A stretch of 44,855 nt of DNA. Origin: Lachnospiraceae bacterium. Its GTDB lineage: Bacteria; Bacillota; Clostridia; Lachnospirales; Lachnospiraceae. The stretch lies in contig JAJPXG010000057.1 of assembly GCA_021205565.1 (NCBI GenBank), positions 21,714 to 66,568 on the forward strand. Reading direction: 5' to 3'. Position 1 is the stretch's first letter, and every line of letters begins with the position of its first letter. A model generated the notes under the pieces. It searched no databases. It saw only the letters and a program-made list of their open reading frames with translations, and had not been told where the DNA came from. This document shows, piece after piece, positions 1 to 6,909 of the stretch. Both the position numbers and the translations under genes were made by a program.

Positions 1-498
1 TGATAACCCCGGACTGGAACGGATGATGCAGCAGAAACCCGCTGGGCGGCAGGTGTCGGAGGAAAGGCCGGCACCTGCCCCCGATTCCCCCTGCTATGAC
101 TGTGGTTATGGCAAGGGGCGGCGCTGTGTGGGTATCTGCTACAAAAAGCTGATGAGCGAAAGGAGGAAAACAGCTTGAAGTTAGTAATTGCAGAAAAGCC
201 CAGCGTGGCGCAGAGTTTAGCCGCTGTGCTGGGCGCAAAGGAACGTGGACAGGGATATTTGCAGGGAAACGGTTATGTGGTGTCCTGGTGTGTGGGGCAT
301 CTCATCGGGCTGGCGGCGGCTGACGCTTATGATGCCCGGTATTCCAAATGGTGCTACGAAGATCTGCCTATTATCCCGGAAGAATGGAAATACACGGTGG
401 CACCGGATAAAAAAGACCAGTATGAGGTGCTGGTTTCCCTGATGAACCGTCCGGATGTGGAAAGCCTTGTGTGCGCTACGGATGTAGGACGGATTTTG
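1..498 (+). mobile_element. Remnant of outer ICE (ICE-A), topB end
   Basis: This segment holds the 3' end of a Cys-motif gene and the first third of a topoisomerase III gene. The same gene pair occurs in opposite orientation at the right end of the window (44775-42533) in a second conjugative element. Homology to topoisomerase III stops near base 498, where TnpV and IME genes begin. I infer that an outer ICE was interrupted there. The exact junction cannot be fixed without the intact site. Confidence 0.6.
2..178 (+). CDS. Cys-motif small protein upstream of topB (5' end outside window)
   Basis: An open frame runs from the window edge to TGA at 176-178, giving 58 residues of the C-terminus. 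It ends with a compact motif, PCYDC, seven residues, then CVGIC, which looks like a four-cysteine metal site. The stop overlaps the TTG start of the following topB fragment, so the two were probably translationally coupled. A homologous motif (PCYGC, six residues, CVGIC) is encoded just before the second topB at 44775-44638. I do not recognise a named family. The paired occurrence supports a conserved ICE gene rather than chance. Confidence 0.6.
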   Translation, partial: DNPGLERMMQQKPAGRQVSEERPAPAPDSPCYDCGYGKGRRCVGICYKKLMSERRKTA

Positions 499-558
499 CG
501 GACATTCAAAATAAAAAAGAATTTGGAGGTAACAGACAATGGCAAAATCATTATTTGA
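175..558 (+). pseudogene. topB: DNA topoisomerase III, truncated N-terminal fragment
   Basis: The TTG-started frame matches the N-terminus of topoisomerase III (IAEKPSVAQSLAAVLGAKE, the Toprim start). It aligns well with the intact copy at 44641-42533 up to the VCATDVGR segment, about residue 108. The intact copy continues there as CDAGREGEAIF. Here the frame runs into unrelated sequence and ends at 558, overlapping tnpV. The second half of Toprim, the catalytic tyrosine and the zinc fingers are all missing, so no activity is expected. The break marks the proposed left boundary of the inserted IME. Confidence 0.85.
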
Positions 559-913
559 AGAAATGGGCGGCAGATACGAGAAGCAGGGCGATTATTTAAT
601 TCCTTGCCTTACATTGCCCACCGAGGAAGAACAGCCGATAGGCATATGGGGACAGCGGCATTTGCGGTATCTAAAGGAACACCACAAAGGTACATATATC
701 AATCTACTGACAAGCGGCAGACTGAATACCTATCTTGTCGAGATTGATAAGCAGGCACAGGAGCGCTTTGAAAGACTCTTAGAAGAAATGAAATGGGCGC
801 AGGGCATAACGGAACAGCTAAAGGCTGAAAATGCTTTAGAATGGGTTGGGAGAATAAATAATATAAGGGCGTGTGCGAGGGAGATTGTGGAGAAAGAAAT
901 TATATATGTTTAA
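539..913 (+). CDS. tnpV: TnpV-family transposon protein
   Basis: A 124-residue protein of the TnpV type, a small family found in clostridial conjugative transposons with no established activity. It starts at ATG 539 after TTGGAGG. It shares the pattern GDYLIP, Gx2G, YLKEH, EID-A-R and TE-LKA--WVG--N with the protein encoded at 36839-36483 inside the helicase gene, and with a fragment at 24588. It is the first gene past the topB break, so it lies at the left edge of the IME. A strong hairpin terminator follows at once, so it is probably monocistronic. The family call is good; the role is unknown. Confidence 0.8.
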   Translation: MAKSLFEEMGGRYEKQGDYLIPCLTLPTEEEQPIGIWGQRHLRYLKEHHKGTYINLLTSGRLNTYLVEIDKQAQERFERLLEEMKWAQGITEQLKAENALEWVGRINNIRACAREIVEKEIIYV

Positions 914-918
914 GTAGC

Positions 919-950
919 AAAGCAGCAGGGAAAATCTCTGCTGCTTTTTT
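919..950 (+). terminator. Rho-independent terminator after tnpV
   Basis: Perfect 8-bp arms AGCAGCAG (921-928) and CTGCTGCT (938-945) with a 9-base loop, followed by a T run. It begins just after the tnpV stop and separates it from the TetR operon. Confidence 0.85.
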
Positions 951-1000
951 CGGAAAGGTTTTGTAAATGAAAACTATATATGAATATAAAGCGAAGCAGA

Positions 1001-1049
1001 TTGACAAAAGCGTGTTAGTAGAATATAATTAAACCGAAGGTTTAATTAT
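1001..1049 (+). promoter_or_regulatory. Consensus promoter overlapped by TetR-type operator
   Basis: The -35 TTGACA (1001-1006) and -10 TATAAT (1024-1029) are perfect consensus hexamers 17 bp apart. A perfect inverted repeat, ATAATTAAACC-GAA-GGTTTAATTAT (1025-1049), starts inside the -10 element and runs to the ribosome site of the TetR gene. Binding there would block RNA polymerase, so I infer autorepression of the whole cargo operon. The size and symmetry fit a TetR dimer site. Confidence 0.85.
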
Positions 1050-1066
1050 TGAAAGGAGAGATACAG

Positions 1067-1705
1067 ATGGCACGCAGAAAAAAAGAACCCAAAAGTGTAC
1101 ATAGAGAAAATATTGCGGCTGCTGCTTCCTCGTTGTTTATGGAGAAAGGGATTACGGCAACTTCCATGAATGAGATTGCAAAAGTGGCTGGATATAGCAA
1201 AGCGACATTATATGTGTATTTTGAGAACAAAGAGGAAATAATCGGATTTTTAGTATTGGATAGCATGAAAAAGCTTTACAGTTATATAACTTCTGCATTG
1301 GAGCAGCAGGAGGATACAAAATCGAGATATGATATGATTTGCCGAGGATTAGTCCTATATCAAGAAGAGTTTCCTTTTTATTTTAAAATGGTGTTAGATA
1401 AAATTAACATTGATTTTGAAAGCCAGAACTATTTACCCGAAGAAAAAGAAACTTATCAAATTGGGGAGGAAATAAATGAAAAAATAAAGGATTTTTTAAA
1501 AAGCGGCATAAAAAAGGGCGATTTGCGTGATGACATAAAAATCATACCTACTATCTTTCAGTTTTGGGGTATGTTGTCAGGGCTTATCCAGTTGGCAGAA
1601 AATAAAGAAGAATACATTGAAAAAACAATGCACTTATCTAAAATTCAATTTTTAAAGAATGGTTTTGATATGCTGTACCATTCGATTGAAAAGAGGAGGG
1701 GATAA
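1067..1705 (+). CDS. TetR-family transcriptional repressor
   Basis: The 212-residue protein has an N-terminal helix-turn-helix of the TetR type (ENIAAAASSLFMEKG, then TSMNEIAKVAGYSKATLYVYFENKEE) and a divergent C-terminal ligand and dimer domain. I place the start at ATG 1067, 9 bases after GGAG, rather than the TTG at 1049 given by the ORF track, which lies before the ribosome site. The gene is first in an operon with a flavin reductase (1-bp gap), an FMN-binding protein and a KTR protein. A perfect inverted repeat overlaps its -10 box, so autorepression is likely. The inducer is unknown; the neighbours suggest a redox-active compound. Confidence 0.9.
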   Translation: MARRKKEPKSVHRENIAAAASSLFMEKGITATSMNEIAKVAGYSKATLYVYFENKEEIIGFLVLDSMKKLYSYITSALEQQEDTKSRYDMICRGLVLYQEEFPFYFKMVLDKINIDFESQNYLPEEKETYQIGEEINEKIKDFLKSGIKKGDLRDDIKIIPTIFQFWGMLSGLIQLAENKEEYIEKTMHLSKIQFLKNGFDMLYHSIEKRRG

Positions 1706-1706
1706 A

Positions 1707-2275
1707 ATGAACAAGAAATCGGTACTTGCAATTTTAGGTAGCCCCCATAGAAACGGAAAGACGGCAGCTATGATGGATATTGCAATCCGTAGAGCCGAGG
1801 AAAATGGTTATATGGTAACTAAAATAAATCTGTATGAGAAGAATATCTCATTCTGCACGGGATGCAGAAGTTGTATTGAAACAAAAATTTGTACGCAAAA
1901 GGATGACATACAGGAAATTATCAAGCATTTGCATGAATGCCAGATAGTTTTTCTTGCGGCTCCTGTTTATTGGGCAAATGTTCCCGCCATTGTAAAAAAC
2001 TTATTTGACCGATTATTAGGAACGGCTATGGAAGAAACAAGCACTTTTCCAAAACCACGACTGCAAGGAAAAAATATATGATTCTGACTTCCTGCAATAC
2101 CCCATTTCCATTTTCATGGATATTTGGACAAAGCAGGAGGGCAGTACGCAATATGGACGAATTCTTTAAAACTGCAGGCATGAAGCCAATAGGAAAAGTT
2201 GTTTATGCAGGCGCAGCTTCTAAAAAAGGTCTGTCAAAGCAGATAGCCAGAAAGATTGAGAGGTGTTTGAAATGA
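1707..2275 (+). pseudogene. NADPH-dependent FMN reductase/flavodoxin-like, frameshifted
   Basis: The first 120 or so residues look like an FMN reductase: LAILGSPHRNGKT at the FMN phosphate loop, a CTGCRSCIETKIC cysteine cluster, and VFLAAPVYWANVPAIVKNLFDR. The frame then stops at 2081. The family sequence continues in the next frame as MILTSCNTPFP to a C-terminal helix ending at 2275. Adding one A to the A6 run at 2069-2074 would join the halves through GKKYMILTSCN. The ATG at 1707 is one base after the TetR stop. It may be a true mutation, a sequencing error or, less likely, slippage. If intact it would be a soluble flavoenzyme reducing quinones, nitro compounds or flavin. Confidence 0.8.
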
Positions 2276-2676
2276 GAATATCCAAGAAGAAAGTAATTTC
2301 ATTTATTGTCGTATTTCTTTTTCTTGTTGGTTTGGTTTGGGGAGCAGTTTATCTAAAAAAAGTTGCTGATTATAAGCGAGCTGTAAAGGAAACTGCTTTT
2401 GATGAAATAGATGTTACTAATGTTTCTGATGGAAGTTATATCGGAGAATATGATGTGAATTTTATATATGCCAAAGTGGAAGTTACTGTGGAAGATGGAA
2501 TGATTGTAAGTATTAACATTTTGGAGCATAGGCATGAACGTGGAAAAGCCGCAGAAACAGTCATAGAGAAAATAATTGAAGAACAGAAAATTGATGTTGA
2601 TTCAATCTCTGGGGCAACGAATTCAAGCACTGTCATTAAAAAAGCTGTTGAAAATGCACTCAAAGGAGATCAGTAA
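2272..2676 (+). CDS. Membrane-anchored FMN-binding domain protein
   Basis: A 134-residue protein with one N-terminal hydrophobic segment (about residues 8-26) after a basic start, then an extracellular FMN-binding domain of the NqrC/RnfG type. The DSISGATNSS segment carries the SGAT threonine to which ApbE normally attaches FMN covalently. The start at 2272 overlaps the previous stop (ATGA), so translation is coupled to the reductase. In the family, such domains pass electrons outside the membrane. No ApbE gene is visible in the window, so the flavin transferase would have to come from the host. Domain call is firm; electron partner is unknown. Confidence 0.85.
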   Translation: MRISKKKVISFIVVFLFLVGLVWGAVYLKKVADYKRAVKETAFDEIDVTNVSDGSYIGEYDVNFIYAKVEVTVEDGMIVSINILEHRHERGKAAETVIEKIIEEQKIDVDSISGATNSSTVIKKAVENALKGDQ

Positions 2677-2679
2677 AAT

Positions 2680-2871
2680 ATGAATGAAAAAACAAAATGG
2701 ATACACTGTCCTGTTTGCGGAAGTAAGACACGTGATAGAATCAGAGAAGATACTGTTTTGAAAAACTATCCTCTCTACTGTCCAAAATGCAAGCAGGAAA
2801 CATTGATTGATGTAAAGAATATGCAGATAACACTCATCACAGAGCCAGACGCACAGACGCAGAGCCGATGA
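2680..2871 (+). CDS. Cysteine-rich KTR-type zinc-ribbon protein
   Basis: A 63-residue protein with two CxxC knuckles (CPVCGSKTRDRIRED and CPKCKQE), resembling the cysteine-rich KTR family common in conjugative transposons. It starts 3 bases after the FMN-binding gene and ends inside a large hairpin terminator, so it is the last gene of the TetR operon. It is probably a zinc-binding protein. No function is established. Confidence 0.8.
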   Translation: MNEKTKWIHCPVCGSKTRDRIREDTVLKNYPLYCPKCKQETLIDVKNMQITLITEPDAQTQSR

Positions 2872-2914
2872 ACTTGTGAGAATAAATCTCACAGATCATC
2901 GGCTCTATTCTTTT
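2861..2914. terminator. Bidirectional hairpin terminator ending the TetR operon
   Basis: Outer arms AGAGCCGATGA and TCATCGGCTCT enclose a second stem, TGTGAG and CTCACA, followed by a T-rich run. The KTR stop codon lies in the left arm. Confidence 0.8.
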
Positions 2915-2933
2915 ATACAATACAGGCAGGGCA

Positions 2934-2968
2934 AGCCCACCAAATAAAAAAACGAGGTTTGGTGGGCT
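2934..2968. repeat. Inverted repeat, 11-bp arms
   Basis: Perfect arms AGCCCACCAAA (2934-2944) and TTTGGTGGGCT (2958-2968) flank an A-rich loop. It is just downstream of the operon terminator. It may be a second terminator or a protein site; there is no strong T run. Confidence 0.6.
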
Positions 2969-3026
2969 GTATTTCCATACCCTGATTACCCTCTGACTTC
3001 GTTTTTGGAGTTTGGAGGGATTTTTT

Positions 3027-3098
3027 ATGCGTTGGTCTAAGACTATCGCTCTGCTGCTTATCCGAAGCGGCAGCTACATACATAGTATCATGGATTAG
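3027..3098 (+). CDS. Possible 23-residue leader peptide
   Basis: ATG at 3027 lies 8 bases after TTGGAGGG, and the frame ends at TAG 3096-3098. The peptide is basic then hydrophobic (RWSKTIALLLIRSGSY). A terminator about 100 bases downstream would fit an attenuation leader, but this is only inference from the layout. Confidence 0.25.
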   Translation: MRWSKTIALLLIRSGSYIHSIMD

Positions 3099-3197
3099 CA
3101 GAGGAACTTTGTTAAAAAAATCTCTGTTATTGCATGGTATTCTTTTACCCTCAAAACAGAAGTCAAATTTCTACAAGATAGAACTGATACACCCTAC

Positions 3198-3235
3198 AAC
3201 CGTGAAGGTCTGACAGCCTTTGCGGTTTTTCTTTT
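3198..3235 (+). terminator. Terminator-like hairpin
   Basis: An imperfect stem, AACCG-GAAGG with CCTT-GCGGTT, is followed by TTTTTCTTTT. It lies upstream of the sigma-like gene and could stop readthrough from the cargo operon or attenuate a leader transcript. Confidence 0.65.
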
Positions 3236-3297
3236 GTCGTTTTTTGTCTGGCGGCAGGACAAGCCCGCTTCGCACACGGGATGCCGCTCCCCGCCTG

Positions 3298-3333
3298 CCA
3301 GTCTGAATTTTCACTCAAAAAAATTCAGACTGG
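3298..3333 (+). promoter_or_regulatory. Hairpin overlapping the ribosome site of the sigma-like gene
   Basis: Perfect 14-bp arms CCAGTCTGAATTTT and AAAATTCAGACTGG. The last bases of the right arm are the first bases of the TGGAGG ribosome site of the gene at 3346. When paired it would partly hide that site. The same design occurs before the homologous gene of ICE-B (13872-13915). Confidence 0.7.
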
Positions 3334-3345
3334 AGGTAAAGATAA

Positions 3346-3780
3346 GTGGCGTACAATCACGGACGGGAAGAACGCAAGTGGCGTATCTGGAAAGAGAACG
3401 AAGAAAAGATACTGCGGGATTGTGGCGTTGAAGAAAGTGTCATTGAAGAAATCCGCACATATGACAGGGCAGATTTTAATTCCAACCGACGGTTCTACCG
3501 ATGGACAAATGATGTGGCGGAGTATCTGGAAGAAATGGCGGATACAGAGCCGCAGGCAGAGATACATTCCGTTTCGGATTTATTGGACGAGATTGAAAAT
3601 GAAAATCTGTATCGTGCATTACTTACGGTGGACAAGCGTACCCTTCAAATCGTCCTGCTGAAAATGCAGGGCTATTCTACAAAGGAGATTGCCCCCATTG
3701 TCCACTTGACAACAGGGGCGATTTACGCAAGGTTAGACCACCTTCGGAAAAAGCTGCGGCAATTCAAGAAAGAAATCTAA
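3346..3780 (+). CDS. Sigma-70-like regulatory protein of a mobile element
   Basis: 144 residues. The C-terminal part (about 85-140) looks like sigma region 4 or a LuxR-type helix-turn-helix: LQIVLLKMQGYSTKEIAPIVHLTTGAIYARLDHLRKKLR. The N-terminal half (HGREERKWRIWKENEEKILRDCGV) aligns with the ICE-B homologue at 13866-13399 (YAREKRKFDKEWEQLHREYVAAGM), so this is a family pair. The start is GTG 3346 after TGGAGG, within reach of a hairpin that can mask the site. No region 2 (core-binding) is evident, so it may act as a DNA-binding regulator rather than a full sigma factor. Confidence 0.75.
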   Translation: MAYNHGREERKWRIWKENEEKILRDCGVEESVIEEIRTYDRADFNSNRRFYRWTNDVAEYLEEMADTEPQAEIHSVSDLLDEIENENLYRALLTVDKRTLQIVLLKMQGYSTKEIAPIVHLTTGAIYARLDHLRKKLRQFKKEI

Positions 3781-3803
3781 AATCATGCTTTCCTATGGGC
3801 TAT

Positions 3804-3836
3804 TGGGTGAGAGGTCAAAAACCTCTCACCCATTTT
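3804..3836 (+). terminator. Rho-independent terminator
   Basis: Perfect 12-bp arms TGGGTGAGAGGT (3804-3815) and ACCTCTCACCCA (3821-3832) with a 5-base loop, followed by TTTTC. It separates the two sigma-like genes. Confidence 0.8.
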
Positions 3837-3856
3837 CATAGCAGGAGGAAAGCAGG

Positions 3857-4330
3857 ATGTCATATCGGACAAAGTCATACACGCTTCGGGAAGAAATCAC
3901 GGAGGACAGTACAAAGTATTTTATCAGCTTTAAGGACGGGCAGGGAGCTTATCACGAATTGGAAGTTTCCCATGCGTTCTATATGGAGTTTCGGAGGTTG
4001 GAGCTGAACAACCGAAAGATACAGAACTGGGATCAGCGGCACAGGGAGTTTAACGAGGTATGGGACGAAACGCTGAACAGGCGGGCATTAAGGCTGCCGA
4101 AAAGTGTGGACGAGCAAATCATTGAGGCAGAACGGGACGAACTGCTCTATCGGGCAATCCACACACTGCCCGAACCACAGAAGCGACGTTTCCTGCTCCA
4201 TTACGAATACGGGTACACCTACCGCAGCATTGGCGTACTGGAACACCGTCGTGAGGAAACCGTGAGAAAATCCACCATCCTTGCAAGGGATAAAGTGAGG
4301 GCGGTTATGCAGAAATATCTCCGCTCCTGA
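3857..4330 (+). CDS. Sigma-70 region-4-like protein
   Basis: 157 residues with a C-terminal helix-turn-helix of sigma region-4 type: LLYRAIHTLPEPQKRRFLLHYEYGYTYRSIGVLEHRREETVRKSTILARDKVR. The N-terminus (MSYRTKSYTLREEITEDSTKYFISFKDGQG) is typical of sigma-like proteins in clostridial transposons. ATG 3857 follows GCAGGAGG. It lies between a terminator and the RepA gene. It probably controls replication or mobilization genes, though targets cannot be read from sequence. Confidence 0.75.
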   Translation: MSYRTKSYTLREEITEDSTKYFISFKDGQGAYHELEVSHAFYMEFRRLELNNRKIQNWDQRHREFNEVWDETLNRRALRLPKSVDEQIIEAERDELLYRAIHTLPEPQKRRFLLHYEYGYTYRSIGVLEHRREETVRKSTILARDKVRAVMQKYLRS

Positions 4331-4432
4331 AAAACTGTCGGAATCAGAACGCGGAACATCAGCCGCCAGAGGGCGGCGTTACATACCGCTGCCGATACGG
4401 GCGGAGGTAAAAATTTTAAGGAGGTTACGCCT

Positions 4433-4498
4433 ATGTATCATTACAAAACCAGACGGAAGGAGGACACCTATGCAGAAGTTACAGACGGTAGACGCTGA
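4433..4498 (+). CDS. Leader peptide overlapping the RepA start
   Basis: A 21-codon ORF (MYHYKTRRKEDTYAEVTDGRR) with an excellent AAGGAGG ribosome site at 4419-4425. Its frame covers the ribosome site and first codons of the RepA gene and ends 29 bases into it. Ribosomes on this ORF would either open or block RepA initiation, so it could set RepA level. It is too short for homology; the evidence is the ribosome site and overlap. Confidence 0.45.
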   Translation: MYHYKTRRKEDTYAEVTDGRR

Positions 4499-5465
4499 CA
4501 CCCTGCTCTATGAGCCGCTTGAAAAGCCGAGGTTCGTGGTGGACGGTCTGATACCCACAGGCTTAATCCTGTTCTGCGGCGCACAGAAAATCGGCAAGAG
4601 CTGGCTGATGTTAAAACTCTGTCTTTGTGTGTCACAGGGATTGCCCTTGTGGGAAATGAAAACGGCGGAGGGGGATGTGCTGTACCTCTGCCTTGAGGAC
4701 ACCTTCAGCCGCATACAGGACAGATTATTTCAAGTGACGGACGAAGCAAGCGGGCGGCTCCACTTTGCGGTGGCAAGCTGTAAATTATCAGACGGTCTGA
4801 TCGTCCAGTTGGAGGACTATCTGAAAGACTATCCCGACAGCAGGCTCATTGTCATTGATACCTTGCAGAAAGTCCGCACCGCTTCTAAGGACAACGCCTA
4901 TGCCAGTGATTACGGGGACATTTCCCTTATCAAAGATTTTGCGGACAGACATTCCCTTGCGGTCATTGTGGTTCATCACATCCGAAAGCAGAACGACAGC
5001 GATGTATTCAACAAAGTATCGGGTACGACAGGTTTAACGGGGAGTGCCGACACGACCTTTGTATTGGAAAAGGAAAACCGTGCGTCTGATACCGCAAGGC
5101 TGTATGTGACGGGCAGGGATACGCCCTATCAGGAATTTATCCTGCGTTTCCGTGATTGCAGTTGGGAGTTGGTGGAGAGGAAAACGCAGGAGCAGCTTGC
5201 GAAAGAAGCCATACCCGATGTCCTTTTTCGGTTGGTAAAGTTTATGCAGGATAAAACGGAATGGTCTGGGACGGCAACGGAACTGATAGCGGCTATGGGG
5301 GAAACAGAAACCGTCCCCGCAGTCATTACAAAATGGCTCAATGAATACCGAACCACATTCCTAAGTGAAAACAGTATCGGTTATCAGTACAGCCGCAGGA
5401 AAGAGGGCAGGCAGATTGCCCTCACAAGAAAGGCGGGTGACAGCGATGACAGCAATGACGGTTAG
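4470..5465 (+). CDS. RepA-like AAA/RecA-fold ATPase, putative replicative helicase
   Basis: 331 residues. The RecA-fold ATPase core shows Walker A GAQKIGKSW (residues 37-45), Walker B LIVIDTL (about 125-131), and the sensor-like VVHHIRKQ and SGTTGLTGSADT stretches seen in hexameric RepA helicases of plasmids and transposons. A winged-helix-like C-terminus follows. It starts at ATG 4470 after AGGAGG. The 3' end of the gene runs into the first copy of an origin-like repeat and encodes GDSDDSNDG. With ParB and the relaxase nearby it probably supports replication of the excised element. Confidence 0.85.
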   Translation: MQKLQTVDADTLLYEPLEKPRFVVDGLIPTGLILFCGAQKIGKSWLMLKLCLCVSQGLPLWEMKTAEGDVLYLCLEDTFSRIQDRLFQVTDEASGRLHFAVASCKLSDGLIVQLEDYLKDYPDSRLIVIDTLQKVRTASKDNAYASDYGDISLIKDFADRHSLAVIVVHHIRKQNDSDVFNKVSGTTGLTGSADTTFVLEKENRASDTARLYVTGRDTPYQEFILRFRDCSWELVERKTQEQLAKEAIPDVLFRLVKFMQDKTEWSGTATELIAAMGETETVPAVITKWLNEYRTTFLSENSIGYQYSRRKEGRQIALTRKAGDSDDSNDG

Positions 5466-5896
5466 ATTGGGATGCCCCCTGCTCCTGTCACTGTCGTTGG
5501 AGGTGTGCGAAGATTGGCGGTTCTGCCCTTCGGGTGACAGTGATGACAGCGGTGACGGTAATGTTGGGATATCCTGCCACTGTCACCCTGCGGGAGAACA
5601 CCCCGTAAACGCTAAGTGCAGACGTGGGATTTCCTCGCCTTTTCCTCGGCTCGTAAATCCACCCCTGCGTCAGAAAAATCCTCTGATTTTTCCGACAGCG
5701 TTTACAGGGTGTAACACACTACACCTTGCAGGCAAGGAGCGTGTGCCAGACGTTCCCTCTGGACTCCCTTATGGTGGCAGGGCTTTGCCCTGCGTATCCG
5801 CCGCTCCCCGCTTCGGATACAAGAATGGTGCGGGTGACGGTGACAGTGCCGAGGGGTATCCCAAAACTGCTGTCATCACTGTCACCGCCGTCACCC
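5435..5896. other. Origin-like region with three repeat units and a long inverted repeat
   Basis: A unit built from tandem GTGACRG-type motifs, a TTGGGAT core and a CACTGTCACC end occurs at 5435-5496, 5532-5587 and, inverted, at 5832-5896. Between units B and C, 16-bp arms ACACCCCGTAAACGCT (5598-5613) and AGCGTTTACAGGGTGT (5697-5712) differ at one position. They enclose a smaller hairpin (AGAAAAATC/GATTTTTCC). The region lies between RepA and the MobV relaxase and has no credible gene apart from the end of RepA. I infer an oriV, an oriT or both. The track ORF at 5365-5985 across it is rejected. Confidence 0.7.
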
Positions 5897-5936
5897 AGAG
5901 AATGATTACCCGCCGAAAGAAAGGAGGAATCCCGCC

Positions 5937-6902
5937 ATGCCATATGCAATCCTGCGTTTCCAGAAACGCAAGGCAGGCAGCATAGCGAGTTGTGAACGCC
6001 ACAACGAGCGCAGGAAAGAAGCCTACAAGAGCAATCCCGATATTGATGTGGAACGCTCAAAACTGAATTACCACCTCGTCAACCCGCCACGTTACACCTA
6101 CAAGAAAGAAATAAATCGTATGGTAAAAGAAGCGGGCTGTAAAGTGCGGCGGGACAGTGTGATGATGGTGGAAACGCTCATTACCGCATCGCCAGAGTTT
6201 ATGAACAGCTTACCGCCCGAAGAACAGAAAAAGTATTTTACGATGGCTCTGGACTTCATTGCGGAGCGTGTCGGCAGACAGAATATCCTCTCCGCTGTTG
6301 TCCACATGGACGAGAAAACGCCCCATATGCACTTATGCTTTGTGCCGATTACGCCCGATAACAGGCTGTCGGCAAAAGCCTTTTTAGGAAACCAGAAATC
6401 CTTATCCCAATGGCAGAGCGACTACCATGAGCGTATGTCCTCACGGTGGGATGAACTGGAACGGGGGCAGTCCTCAATGGAAACGGGGCGAAAGCATATC
6501 CCCACATGGCTTTTTAAGATGGGTACGAGATTGGATAAGCAGTATGAAGAAATCGTGTCTGCCCTGTCTGATATTAACGCCTTTAACGCAGGAAAGAAGC
6601 GTGATAAAGCACTGGAAATATTAGCTTCATGGCTGCCAGAAATGGAGAAATTCTCAAAGGAAATCCATAAGCAGGACAGCTATATCAAGAATTTGAAAGC
6701 AAGAATCGGGGAAGAAGCCGACTATGCAGGGCGTATGCGGGATGAAAAATATGCGGAGGAACTGAAAGTACAAAAAGCCAATCAGAGGATATTTGAGTTG
6801 CAGAAAACCAATCAGCAGATGGAGCGATTATTAAAAAAGATACCGCCAGAAGTGCTTGACGAGATACAGGAATCAAACAGAAACCAGACCAGAGAAAGGT
6901 AG
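5937..6902 (+). CDS. MobV-type (Pre/Mob) relaxase
   Basis: 321 residues. The N-terminus MPYAILRFQKRKAGSIASCERHNERR is the DNA-binding start of Pre/Mob relaxases. The metal-binding HMDEKTPHMH motif is at residues 123-132. A long charged, coiled-coil-like C-terminus follows (about 215-310). The enzyme should nick oriT, bind the 5' end and lead the strand into a helper conjugation system. ATG 5937 follows AGGAGG. The protein is shorter than plasmid Pre proteins of 400 residues or more, but the catalytic half is complete. The likely oriT is the repeat-rich DNA just upstream. Confidence 0.9.
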   Translation: MPYAILRFQKRKAGSIASCERHNERRKEAYKSNPDIDVERSKLNYHLVNPPRYTYKKEINRMVKEAGCKVRRDSVMMVETLITASPEFMNSLPPEEQKKYFTMALDFIAERVGRQNILSAVVHMDEKTPHMHLCFVPITPDNRLSAKAFLGNQKSLSQWQSDYHERMSSRWDELERGQSSMETGRKHIPTWLFKMGTRLDKQYEEIVSALSDINAFNAGKKRDKALEILASWLPEMEKFSKEIHKQDSYIKNLKARIGEEADYAGRMRDEKYAEELKVQKANQRIFELQKTNQQMERLLKKIPPEVLDEIQESNRNQTRER

Positions 6903-6909
6903 GAAGTGA

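Larger units (their letters stand above)
2969..3297. other. Intergenic stretch with one weak short ORF and a terminator
   Basis: No substantial gene is seen between the cargo operon and the first sigma-like gene. The stretch contains a 23-codon ORF at 3027-3098 (MRWSKTIALLL start, GGAGGG upstream) and a terminator at 3198-3235. This is laid out like a leader region, but the short ORF has no recognised homologue. Confidence 0.4.

Noticed and set aside
490-558. ILRTFKIKK tail of the topB fragment as a small in-frame deletion of EGEA
   Set aside because: Only four or five residues resemble topoisomerase after the break, and the frame soon ends, so insertion is a simpler explanation than deletion.
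2069-2081. Programmed frameshifting at the A6 run of the flavin reductase
   Set aside because: There is no slippery X-XXY-YYZ heptamer with a convincing downstream structure. An indel or sequencing error is simpler.
5365-5985. 206-aa ORF across the origin-like repeats
   Set aside because: Pro/Arg/Ser/Cys-rich translation of repeats and hairpins. It overlaps the RepA end and the relaxase start, with no domain.
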